From NCBI RefSeq assembly GCF_900100495.1, contig NZ_FNCT01000006.1, forward strand, positions 1 to 64,000: 64,000 nucleotides of DNA, in the 5' to 3' direction. The notes below the pieces were generated by a model. It made no database searches, was not told where the DNA came from, and was given only the letters and a program-made list of their open reading frames with translations. Each line of letters opens with the position of its first letter. The stretch's first letter is position 1. The translations under genes were made by a program, and so were the position numbers. Shown piece after piece: positions 53,256-61,106 of the stretch. The DNA is from Pseudomonas benzenivorans (GTDB lineage: Bacteria; Pseudomonadota; Gammaproteobacteria; Pseudomonadales; Pseudomonadaceae).

Positions 53256-54080
53256 TCAGTTGCCGCCCTGCGGCATATCCTTGGTCCCGTGGCGAATGTC
53301 AAAGGTTGCCGACATCTCCTCCCGGAGCACCACCAACGGCTGTTGCGACGCGGCGAAATAGCCACTCTTCGGGCGATCGAGCGCGGCGATCAGCGCCACC
53401 ACCACGGCGAACGAGATGGCCAGCATCGGTGTGGCCCAGGACCGCCGGGAACCGGCAATCGCGGTCTGGTAGCCGAACCCGGCCATGGCCAGGACCAGCA
53501 GCGCAGTCAGCACCAGCCATATTTCGTCCGGGAGCCGCGTTTCCAGCCCAATGGTTATCCGCAACGCATGAAGGTTGATCAGTTCGTTCAGCGCTTCGAT
53601 GTAGAGGGCGGCGACATCCGAGTTCATGTCCACGCGGGCATTGGCAACCGCCATTTCCCATAATTGCCGGTGGATGCCGCCCGACTCGACGACGACCTTG
53701 CGGATGTCGCCCGGCGCCCCCGAAAGCGCCGCGGTCAGACGCAAGTCCAGGTATTCGCCGAAAAGCGCCGCGGCCTTGTCGCGATCGGCGTCCGGCAGGA
53801 AATCGGCACGCAGGAAGGCCGTGCGGATCGCATTGGCATCCTCGCGCACCAGCGCCTTGCGCGTGTCGAAGCGCTCGGACACGATCGCGAAGGTGAAGGC
53901 CAGGATGAACGCCAGCAGGCCCATGGTGGCGCCCGTGATCCCCGACGACGGTGACTCCTTCTCGTCCGCGGAGCGATTGTGAATGAAATGCCCAAGCCGG
54001 TATCCCGCTTCGATGGCGATCACCACCACGAGCACCGTCAGTACGAAGAAGCCGACGATGGAAAGCCCATCAAAGCCCAT
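53256..54080 (-). CDS. DUF4239 (bestrophin-like) membrane protein
   Basis: 274 residues. The N-terminal membrane helix is IVGFFVLTVLVVVIAIEAGYRLG, a second lies in MGLLAFILAFTFAIV, a charged central stretch starts SERFDTRKALVREDANAIRTA, and two C-terminal helices follow (WLVLTALLVLAMAGFGYQ and PMLAISFAVVVALIAALD). This pattern matches DUF4239, which is related to bestrophin-like channels. The function is unknown. GAGAGGG precedes the start. It lies about 290 bp beyond the start of the RND operon, same strand. Confidence 0.82.
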   Translation of the reverse strand: MGFDGLSIVGFFVLTVLVVVIAIEAGYRLGHFIHNRSADEKESPSSGITGATMGLLAFILAFTFAIVSERFDTRKALVREDANAIRTAFLRADFLPDADRDKAAALFGEYLDLRLTAALSGAPGDIRKVVVESGGIHRQLWEMAVANARVDMNSDVAALYIEALNELINLHALRITIGLETRLPDEIWLVLTALLVLAMAGFGYQTAIAGSRRSWATPMLAISFAVVVALIAALDRPKSGYFAASQQPLVVLREEMSATFDIRHGTKDMPQGGN

Positions 54081-54405
54081 GTAGCCCTCTCTTGGCACAA
54101 CCGCCGAGGTCGTTCGTTGCGCTACACCTGTTCCACTGCCATCTCGCTGATGTTCGTGCTTATGGCGCCGACACCGACGCCGTACGGCGCCTACGCGAAT
54201 GTGCCGCGCCTCGGCGTGGCCGCGCCGATAGCCGTATCGGCTCTCAGCCGGCCACGAACGCCCGCTTGCGCCGGTACAAACGCCTCCTGCCACGCCCTCG
54301 GAGACAACGACGCCAGATCAGGAAGCCTCATGCCCACCGCACGGGCGGCCAGCAACGCGTAGCCGACGGGTTGGTACCTCGAGCATTCATTGGCGTACCG
54401 ACTTA
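54081..54405. other. Intergenic stretch, no gene supported
   Basis: 325 bp between the DUF4239 and DUF3313 genes. Short open frames exist but have neither ribosome-binding sites nor recognisable content. Confidence 0.45.
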
Positions 54406-55068
54406 CTAGAACTTGTCGATATCACGCACGATGTCGTCGATCACACCCTTGAGGGTATCCAGGGTGACCTGCTGCTCCTTGTTCTCCAGCTCCTTGCCGT
54501 AGCCCTTGCGCACCACTTGCAGCACTGGCTGGCCGGTGCTGGCATCAACCAGTTCGGCTTCGACGAACAGCTCGGTGGTACGGTCGCGGGCGCCGGTGGC
54601 GCTGGTAGTAGCGGCCACGACCAGGGCGATGGGGATCACCTCGTAGGGCTTGAGCCCTTCGGCCTTGGTGTCCACGCCGGTAATGGCGGCGCGCAGGACC
54701 AGGGTTTGCGGGCCGGGCTTGGCGCCCGCCTCAAGCACCTGGAAGCGTCGTCCGAATGCGGCCTTGATCTGCTGCGAACTGTACGCCTCCAGGTCCGCCA
54801 GGGCCGGCGCGCCGATCTGCTCGGAGGGCGTCGGGGTGGGATAGAAGCCGATCGATTGCACGACCAGGTGCCGATAGTTCTCCAGTTTCACGCCGGGCGC
54901 CATCCAGCGCAGGACGGGCTGGCCGGTGGGGGAAGTGGCCGGCTGTAGACGCGAGTAGTCAGCGAGGAAGCCGGAATACTGCTCCGGCTCGGTGACTTTC
55001 GACGCGCAGCCGCCGAGCAGCAGCGCGGAAAACAATAGCCCGGTGACGGCAATGCGGGAACGCTTCAT
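54406..55068 (-). CDS. DUF3313 family lipoprotein
   Basis: 220 residues. The lipoprotein signal ends ALLLGGCASK. The DUF3313 pattern includes YSGFLADYSRLQP near the N-terminus, a central RVFLVLRAAITGVDT-like strand (LVLRAAITGVDTKAEG), a glycine-rich helix (PIALVVAATTSATGARD) and FVEAELVDASTGQPVLQVV. It is probably in the outer membrane; the function is unknown. It lies 29 bp after the FadL-like gene, likely cotranscribed. Confidence 0.82.
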   Translation of the reverse strand: MKRSRIAVTGLLFSALLLGGCASKVTEPEQYSGFLADYSRLQPATSPTGQPVLRWMAPGVKLENYRHLVVQSIGFYPTPTPSEQIGAPALADLEAYSSQQIKAAFGRRFQVLEAGAKPGPQTLVLRAAITGVDTKAEGLKPYEVIPIALVVAATTSATGARDRTTELFVEAELVDASTGQPVLQVVRKGYGKELENKEQQVTLDTLKGVIDDIVRDIDKF

Positions 55069-55097
55069 GGTGATGCTCCTGTGTGGTGACGAGTCAA

Positions 55098-56384
55098 TCA
55101 ATAACGCCAGGTGACGGAACCGCTGAGTACGTGAATGGCCGCATTGGCGAATTCGCCGGAGGTGCGGATGCGCTCGCCGACTCCCTTGCTTTGCGCGACA
55201 GGCATGTCGCCCAGCCAGACCAAGGCATAGTCGAGGTTCAACTGGGCGGCCCTCTCGAAAGCATAGGAGATGCCTGTGGCTAGTCGCCAGGATTCGCCCA
55301 TGGGCGTGTCGAAGGTGCGGTCACTGTCGGCGACGGCCGAGCTGTCGTAGGCCAGGCCAGCCTGCCAGAGCAGCACCGGCGTCGCCTGGTACTGGCTGCC
55401 AATGGCCAGATGCCAGGTATCCTGGTAATCGCGATCGCTGGTGGCAGAAACCGGGTTGTCGGCGTCCAGTTCGATGCCGACCCGACCGAACTCCGACCAG
55501 TCCTGCCAGCCGGCACTGGCCAGCAGCGCCCACTGCGCATCGAGGCGCTGGTACAGGCTGAGCGTGACGGTCTGCGGGATGCTCATGTCGATGCGCAGCG
55601 GCGCGCCGAGGATGCCGCGCGCCTCCAGTTGGCTGGCCACGGCGGGGCGCAGGTTGTCGATGCTCAGGCGATCCTCGAATTCGAGGTCGACCTCGGTGGT
55701 GTAGTTGAGGCCGATGCGGGTGCCGGCGCGCGGCTGGTGGATGATCCCGAGGTTGGCGCCATAACCCCAGTCGTCGCCCTTGTAGTGCAGCTGCCCGTCG
55801 GCGAACGCGCCAGCGCCAAACGGGTTGTTGTCCACCGCCACCCGGGTGTCCAGTGCGCCGTATACCGCGCGCAGGCCGAGGCCGACGGACCACTGTTCAT
55901 CCAGGCGCCAGGCCATGCTGGGCACCAGCGAAACGCCCATGATGCTGGCATCCTGGATGAAATAGCGGCCGCTCCACTGCTCGTCGTACTCCACCGCCAG
56001 GCCGAAATCGCCATACAGGCCGAAGCCGAGGCTGAGGGACTGGTTGACTGCACGGCTGACGAAGAAGCTCGCGCCCGGAGCCCATTCGAGAATCTGCCCG
56101 CTGTCGTCGCCGGCCAGGCTGCCGGCGTCCTCATCGACCGAAAGATGCCCCTGCGCCACCTGCAGGCCGCCGCTGATCTGGGTACCGGTGAGGAATGCCA
56201 GGCCGGCCGGGTTGCGGGCGATGGTCGACGGCCCCTGGGCGCGCGCGGCAGCCCCCGCATTGGCCAGGCCGACGTTATCGGTGGCGTACTCATACAGCAT
56301 GATGCCGCCAGCGTTGGCCGTGCTGGCAGCGGCGAGGAAAAGGAGAGAACTCGACACGGGAAGGGACCGACTCGCCATGCGCAT
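55098..56384 (-). CDS. FadL/OmpP1-type outer membrane transport protein
   Basis: 428 residues. The signal peptide ends ASTANA-GG. The mature start GIMLYEYATDNVGLANAGAAARAQGPSTIARNPA carries the FadL N-terminal hatch pattern, including NPAGLA. Beta-strands follow to the terminal aromatic residue (VTWRY). FadL proteins take up long-chain fatty acids or other hydrophobic compounds. AAGGA precedes the ATG at 56384. Downstream on the same strand is the DUF3313 lipoprotein. Confidence 0.88.
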   Translation of the reverse strand: MRMASRSLPVSSSLLFLAAASTANAGGIMLYEYATDNVGLANAGAAARAQGPSTIARNPAGLAFLTGTQISGGLQVAQGHLSVDEDAGSLAGDDSGQILEWAPGASFFVSRAVNQSLSLGFGLYGDFGLAVEYDEQWSGRYFIQDASIMGVSLVPSMAWRLDEQWSVGLGLRAVYGALDTRVAVDNNPFGAGAFADGQLHYKGDDWGYGANLGIIHQPRAGTRIGLNYTTEVDLEFEDRLSIDNLRPAVASQLEARGILGAPLRIDMSIPQTVTLSLYQRLDAQWALLASAGWQDWSEFGRVGIELDADNPVSATSDRDYQDTWHLAIGSQYQATPVLLWQAGLAYDSSAVADSDRTFDTPMGESWRLATGISYAFERAAQLNLDYALVWLGDMPVAQSKGVGERIRTSGEFANAAIHVLSGSVTWRY

Positions 56385-56929
56385 ATCGACATCCTTGAAT
56401 GAAACAGCTGTTGCGACTCACGCCCCGCTATCCCACGGATGATGCGCTCGCAAGACACCTCCAGAGGAAAGCGCCACAAACACCCACCGTGCAGATTCAA
56501 CTAATTGACAGCCTGCCCATGATGTCTAGTTGGAGCACTGATACATGTCAATTTTCCAGCAATAACAGGCTCCCCCGCCTCTCTTAGCCATCGTAGGCGG
56601 CCCTTGGTTCGGGCTCCCCTGGTAGGGGTAATTCGGCTAGAAGCCAGTGGTGGCAGGCGGGTTTGCGCTCGTGCATGCGCCGAGCGCAAGGACTGCGACC
56701 AGTGGTACGGCCCGGCGCTCACTGGGCTCAGGAAGCCATGGCGCCGCCAGCAGAAAACGACGCCAGCGCTGGAGGCGCAGTTTCCGCCTCAGCCGCCGTC
56801 GCCGCCTGTCGCGAACTACACTGGCACGGGAGTGGCTTGCGGGGAAGCAGCCATGCCACCCAATGCGCACACGGGCCCGCAGCGGCGGGTTTGTCATTTC
56901 TGGTCTATCGCTACCCTCGGAGCACAACC
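56385..56929. other. Intergenic region upstream of the SYLF gene
   Basis: 545 bp with an AT-richer part (56470-56590), the glycine-zipper fossil and GC-rich text of no clear function. It should hold the divergent promoters of the FadL-like and SYLF genes. Confidence 0.5.
56588..56702 (-). pseudogene. Truncated copy of the glycine-zipper lipoprotein gene
   Basis: This 115-bp stretch matches 37039-37152 with scattered substitutions and single-base gaps. On the minus strand it reads VAVLALGACTSANPPATTGF and then a stop. The same match after the stop gives NYPYQGS before the frame is lost. It is a duplicated 5-prime piece of the gene at 36699-37190 that has decayed. Confidence 0.8.
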
Positions 56930-57490
56930 ATGAACATCGTACAGAAGCGTATTCTGCCGATAGTCCTCGCGACCTTGGCACTGGTATCGGCGAGCTTTCT
57001 GCACTCCGCCAGCGCCGCAACCGCCGAGGATCTGAACACCGACTCCCGGCAGGCGTTGCAGATTCTCTATAAATCTCAGCCCTTGGCAGAGAAGCTCTCG
57101 CAGACGGCCAAGGCAGTGCTGGTATTCCCCAACATCGTGAAAGCCGGCCTCGTATTCGGTGGCAGCTACGGCGAGGGTGTATTGATGAAGGGGGAGAAAG
57201 TTGAGGACTACTACAACTCCGTAGCCGGCTCCTGGGGCTTGCAGATAGGCGCCCAGTCTTACGGATATGCGGTGTTCCTGATGAGCGATAAGGCCATGGC
57301 CCAGCTGGCCGAGACCAGTGGCTGGGAAATCGGGGTCGGGCCTACGGTTGTCGTGGTTGACGAGGGGGTCGCGAAGAATCTGTCGACCTCGACGCTGCAG
57401 GACGATGCCTATGCATTCATCTTCGACCAGCAAGGCCTGATGGCGGGTGTCAGCATCGAGGGCACGAAGATCTCTCGAATTCGCCGCTAA
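56930..57490 (+). CDS. Lipid-binding SYLF-domain (YSC84-like) exported protein
   Basis: 186 residues. The signal peptide is ILPIVLATLALVSASFLHSASA-AT. The SYLF core includes KAVLVFPNIVKAGLVFGGSYGEGVL and SWGLQIGAQSYGYAVFLMSD, then GPTVVVVDEGVAKN and AYAFIFDQQGLMAGVSIEG, the full family pattern. SYLF domains bind phosphoinositides in eukaryotes; bacterial ones are exported and of unknown function. GGAG lies 7 nt before the ATG. Confidence 0.92.
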   Translation: MNIVQKRILPIVLATLALVSASFLHSASAATAEDLNTDSRQALQILYKSQPLAEKLSQTAKAVLVFPNIVKAGLVFGGSYGEGVLMKGEKVEDYYNSVAGSWGLQIGAQSYGYAVFLMSDKAMAQLAETSGWEIGVGPTVVVVDEGVAKNLSTSTLQDDAYAFIFDQQGLMAGVSIEGTKISRIRR

Positions 57491-57824
57491 GGTAGTCCGC
57501 GATGGCCATGCTCCAACTGGCCACTGCAAGCGCTATCGAGTCAGAGGTTGTGAAGGAAACGAGCGCCGTTGCGAGAGCGTCTCCAGGTGTTCGCGGAAAG
57601 GCGCGCTACGCAACGTCAGCAGCGGGCGCCTGGGGGCGCTCGCAGTAGGCGGGAGTTTTTTCCCAGCCTCTACAGTACATCTGGCGACAGTCAGGCTGGA
57701 CCCGCCGCGCAGCCGGCGAGTCCACCTGTCGGGATCGGCAGCCGGTGTCCCCAGCTCATCGCCACTTCCATGCACGGGTCAGTTCAGGCCCCGGGCGCAT
57801 AGGGTCCGCCAGCCTGGTGCCCTG
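57491..57824. other. Intergenic stretch, no gene supported
   Basis: About 330 bp between the SYLF gene and the convergent DUF3820 gene. No repeat, terminator or coding signal could be defended. Confidence 0.45.
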
Positions 57825-58046
57825 CTAGCTACGCGGTTTCTGTCTCAGCGGCTCGAGCAACGGCGCCAGGCCGTTGTGATCGATTTCCTGCATCAGGGCC
57901 AGCAGACGGCCGATCTCCCCGGCGGGAAAGCCCTCGCGGGCGAACCAGTTGAGGTAATGCCCCGGCAGGTCGGCGAGCAAACGCCCCTTGTACTTGCCGA
58001 AGGGCATTTCTCGGTTCACCAGCAGCAACAGGTCTTCGGGTTTCAT
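57825..58046 (-). CDS. DUF3820 family protein
   Basis: 73 residues with the family signature MPFGKYKGRLLADLPGHYL followed by WFAREGFPAGEIGRLLALM. The fold resembles a small exonuclease-associated domain also seen as a stand-alone putative virulence-linked regulator in P. aeruginosa (from memory). The function is unclear. A copy of its 3-prime end is fused to a cupredoxin fragment at 38932-39190. Confidence 0.85.
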   Translation of the reverse strand: MKPEDLLLLVNREMPFGKYKGRLLADLPGHYLNWFAREGFPAGEIGRLLALMQEIDHNGLAPLLEPLRQKPRS

Positions 58047-58202
58047 GGCGGGCTCAATGGCAAACGACTAGGGATGGATTATGCCCAAAGCCGGGCCCCG
58101 GGTGCCGCCCATCGCGCGACCTTCCGACCGCTGCACGGGCCGGCAGCGGCAAACTCGGGTAAGCTTCGCGCCCGCTATTTTCTACCCAAGGTATCCCCCT
58201 CG

Positions 58203-58574
58203 ATGATTATCAAGGCCCTCAGGATCGGTCTCGGCCAGTTGATCGTACTACTCGACCTGATCACCCGTCCGCGCCGCCTCAAGCGCACCGCCGAGGCCCA
58301 GGCCGCAGTCGCGCAGGCCGCCAGCGGCCTGGCGCTGTACCAGTTCCACGCCTGCCCGTTCTGCGTGAAGACCCGCCGGACCCTGCACCGGCTGAACCTG
58401 CCGGTTGCCTTGCGCGATGCCAAGAACGACGCCCGGCACCGGCAAACCCTGCTCGAGCAAGGCGGCAAGATCCAAGTGCCCTGCCTGCGCATCGAGGAGA
58501 ACGGCCAAAGCACCTGGCTGTACGAATCCAAGGCGATCACCGCCTATCTGCAACAGCGTTTTGCGGCCGTCTGA
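58203..58574 (+). CDS. Glutaredoxin/GST N-terminal-like thioredoxin-fold protein
   Basis: 123 residues. An N-terminal hydrophobic helix (LGQLIVLLDLITRP) probably anchors it to the membrane. The thioredoxin fold has CPFC (Cys51, Cys54) in FHACPFCVKTRRTLHRL and the cis-proline in GGKIQVPCLRIEE, then SKAITAYLQQRF. It likely reduces disulfides or glutathionylated proteins. It is divergent from the DUF3820 gene. Confidence 0.85.
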   Translation: MIIKALRIGLGQLIVLLDLITRPRRLKRTAEAQAAVAQAASGLALYQFHACPFCVKTRRTLHRLNLPVALRDAKNDARHRQTLLEQGGKIQVPCLRIEENGQSTWLYESKAITAYLQQRFAAV

Positions 58575-58598
58575 CCGCGCGTTCGCCGACGCCGAACC

Positions 58599-59360
58599 TC
58601 AGCCTTTGTCCAGGGAAAAGCCTTCTCGGCGCATCTTGGCCTGCAGGGCCTGCCAGCGCGGCAGGCGCTGGGCATCTCCGGTGCGTTTCAGGCCTTCTGT
58701 CCGGACCGCATACAGGCCCTTGACATCAAAGGCATAGAGCAGCTGCAGATCCCCGCGCTCGGATGCATGACGGATGCTATCGGTCAGATTGTCCAGCAGC
58801 AGCGGGTCAGCGGTCGGCAGCGGATAGTAACTGAGCACCATGTGTGCCTGGTCGAACTCAAGCACTTTGGCATAGGTGATTCCCAGCTTCTCTTCCGCTA
58901 CACCTAGCTGAAGCAAGGTGAAGTACTTGGCCAGGGAAAAATCCTCGCAATCCCCTGCCCCCTTGATCAGGGTCTCGACCGGGGTCGCCCAATAGTCGGC
59001 CTGTGCCCATAGGCTGCTGTCATCGCTGAAGCGCACCAGGTGATTGAAGAAGCGATTGACGGCCTCCAACTTCTCCCGCTCCGGTAGTTGTCGGCTTCTC
59101 TCGATCAGGTTGCTCCAGGCCAGCAAGCGGTCTTTCGCCGGGTTCAAGCGCCCATAACGTTTTTCCGCCTTGCGCAGGACCAGCTCGACACTCCAATTGG
59201 CCCTGGTTTCGGTCGTGCCGAACAACAGACTGCCACTGATCGCGGTGACGGCGACCACTCGGCACAAGATGCTCGAATATCGGGACTGAGAGGCTCGCCG
59301 GAGTAGCACGCCTGGACCTCCTTGAACTCGGCCGCGGCAGAATTCAACGTTACAGGTCAT
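58599..59360 (-). CDS. Transglutaminase-like cysteine protease (LapG-like)
   Basis: 253 residues. The probable signal sequence is ILCRVVAVTAISGSLLFGTTETRA. The BTLCP/LapG catalytic triad is Cys138 in GAGDCEDFSLAKY, His173 in DQAHMVLSYYP and Asp190 in LLLDNLTDS. LapG cleaves the biofilm adhesin LapA in the periplasm when freed by the c-di-GMP receptor LapD. Neither partner lies in this window. The start is uncertain: ATG at 59360 gives the signal peptide, but the Shine-Dalgarno is poor. Confidence 0.85.
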   Translation of the reverse strand: MTCNVEFCRGRVQGGPGVLLRRASQSRYSSILCRVVAVTAISGSLLFGTTETRANWSVELVLRKAEKRYGRLNPAKDRLLAWSNLIERSRQLPEREKLEAVNRFFNHLVRFSDDSSLWAQADYWATPVETLIKGAGDCEDFSLAKYFTLLQLGVAEEKLGITYAKVLEFDQAHMVLSYYPLPTADPLLLDNLTDSIRHASERGDLQLLYAFDVKGLYAVRTEGLKRTGDAQRLPRWQALQAKMRREGFSLDKG

Positions 59361-59668
59361 TCCATTGAGCCCTGGATGAGTCAGGAAATCCCCTGCAGCC
59401 GGCATGGAACCCAGACGCATCAAGCGAACTGGATGAGGCTGGGGATGACCTCTCCCGCACACTAACGTCTTTCCAAACGGTCGATCAAGCCATTCGCACT
59501 GCCGCCCACGACATGGCTGCAGACTCGGCCTGACACCGCGTCCGCAGCCAAGGGAAAAAGCCATTCGTTGCTACAACACCGGCAGCCTGCCGGCAGAGCC
59601 GGCGTGGCGGCGCATTCCGAGTCTCGGGGATCGTCCCCCGAACGCTCGGAACGCGGTTGTGTGCTGGA
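59361..59668. other. Intergenic stretch, no gene supported
   Basis: 308 bp upstream of the LapG-like gene; no repeat or promoter could be defended. Confidence 0.4.
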
Positions 59669-60001
59669 TCAATGCAACCCGTGCTCCACCCTATCCTGGT
59701 GTATTGGAGACTTGTACTGCCGCATCGCAGGCTTGTCTTCCGGCGCCATCCGTGGGCCTGCAGCGGTGGGTTGGCGTTCGAGCAGCTTGACGAAGTGCTG
59801 GCCTTCATCCTCGCTCGCCTGCAACCGCTGCTCTTGGAACATACGGTATTCCGCCAGCCGATCGCTGCCATTTTCCGCCAACAGCAAAGCCGACTCCGGC
59901 TCGATAGGTGGCAACGAAGCGCCGACTGCCGGCCCCGCCATAACGGTTGCAACTATCAGCATCAAACCGCCGAACGCTGTGGTACTGGTTATCGATTTCA
60001 T
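59669..60001 (-). CDS. Small exported protein, 110 aa
   Basis: The signal peptide is GGLMLIVATVMAGPAVGA-SLP. The mature part is helical and charged (RLAEYRMFQEQRLQASEDEGQ) and ends with a His-containing tail (HQDRVEHGLH). GGAGG lies before the ATG at 60001. No family is recognised. It lies between the protease and the copper operon on the same strand; a link to either is not shown. Confidence 0.6.
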   Translation of the reverse strand: MKSITSTTAFGGLMLIVATVMAGPAVGASLPPIEPESALLLAENGSDRLAEYRMFQEQRLQASEDEGQHFVKLLERQPTAAGPRMAPEDKPAMRQYKSPIHQDRVEHGLH

Positions 60002-60170
60002 GATGCCATCCTCCATTCCCCCAGCCCCAATGTATGGATGAGCGACATTCGGGTTTGTTACAGCACGGTTGCCTGACCGGATAAGCGGTTGATTTGCCGG
60101 GAGTGGTCGCCACGCCCCGGGCTGCTGGGGTGCCCAGCAGGGAACTGGACTCCCTCGCAACCCGGCGTCG

Positions 60171-60497
60171 TCACTGCGCGACGTGCAGTTCGGTCACGAC
60201 CATCCGGTTGCCCTGCATCTCGACCTGGAAATTCACCTGGTCGCCGACCTTCACCCCCTCCAGCAGGGCGGCCTCGCGCACGCCGAAGACCATGGTCATC
60301 GGCGGCATGCCGACGCTCTGGATCGGCCCGTGGCGCAGGGTGATCCTCTGCGCTGCCAGGTCGATCTTGCGCACCTCGCCCTGGCTCATGGGCACGGCGG
60401 CCTCGGCACTGGTGCTCGCCGGGGCGGCGGGCTCGGCGGCGAACGCCGGCAGGGCCAGGGCGCTGCCGAGCAGAGTGGCGATAAGCAGTTTCTTCAT
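60171..60497 (-). CDS. CusF-like copper-binding periplasmic protein
   Basis: 108 residues. The signal peptide is LLIATLLGSALALPAFAA-EP. The CusF-type beta-barrel has GEVRKIDLAAQRITLRHGP and the methionine motif GMPPMTMVFGV. The copper-binding Trp of E. coli CusF is not at the usual place. It is a likely periplasmic Cu(I) chaperone. GGAGG is 9 nt before the ATG. It is the last gene of the copper operon, 71 bp after the cupredoxin. Confidence 0.9.
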   Translation of the reverse strand: MKKLLIATLLGSALALPAFAAEPAAPASTSAEAAVPMSQGEVRKIDLAAQRITLRHGPIQSVGMPPMTMVFGVREAALLEGVKVGDQVNFQVEMQGNRMVVTELHVAQ

Positions 60498-60568
60498 GCT
60501 GTGTTTCCTCCGGGTAATGCGACCCGCATCACGCGGGCCGATGAATGGGTCGGCCAAGGCAACAGGCT

Positions 60569-61078
60569 TCACTTGGCCACTACACTGATCCGGCCGACCA
60601 TGCCGGCCTGGTAATGGCCGGCGATCAGGCAGGCGAAGTCGAATTCGCCGGCGCGATTGAAGGTCCAGACGATCTCGCCGCCCTGGCCAGGCCCGACGTG
60701 GGCCAAGTAGGGTTCGTCATGCTCCATTCCCGGGAACTTGACCATCAGCGCGGCGTGCTCCTCCAGCATGGGCCTGGTGCCGAGCACGAACTCATGCAGC
60801 ATCTGGCCGTCGTTGCGGTGGACGAAGCGGATGGTCTCGCCAAGCCGGACCTGCAGCCGGTCCGGGGTGAAGCGCATCTGGTCGGTCATGCGGATCTCGA
60901 TGGTGCGATCCACCTGGTCGCGCTCGCCGGCGATGCCCCAGTCCTTCTGCTCCTTGAGCACCTGCACCTCCTCGGCATGCGCATCGGCGAGCATGCCGCC
61001 ATGGGCCAGCAATTGGGTGCTGCCGGTGAGTCCGGCAAGCACCAGGGCAGCGCCGATCAGCTGTTTGCGTTTGGTCAT
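60569..61078 (-). CDS. Cupredoxin (periplasmic copper protein)
   Basis: 169 residues. The signal peptide ends TQLLA-HG. The type 1 copper ligands are His95 in MLHEFVLG, Cys150 and His155 in FACLIAGHYQAGM and Met160. An N-terminal His/Met-containing stretch (HGGMLADAHAEE) may bind further copper. It is related to CopI-like cupredoxins of copper resistance. It starts 29 bp after the multicopper oxidase. A decayed piece of its gene is at 39026-39190. Confidence 0.9.
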   Translation of the reverse strand: MTKRKQLIGAALVLAGLTGSTQLLAHGGMLADAHAEEVQVLKEQKDWGIAGERDQVDRTIEIRMTDQMRFTPDRLQVRLGETIRFVHRNDGQMLHEFVLGTRPMLEEHAALMVKFPGMEHDEPYLAHVGPGQGGEIVWTFNRAGEFDFACLIAGHYQAGMVGRISVVAK

Positions 61079-61106
61079 TTAACGAGCCTCGTTGAAGGAT
61101 GATCAA

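Noticed and set aside
54081..54405. Possible gene fragment on the minus strand (VGYALLAARAVGMRLPDLAS)
   Set aside because: Short, no start signal and no recognisable family; probably chance in GC-rich DNA.
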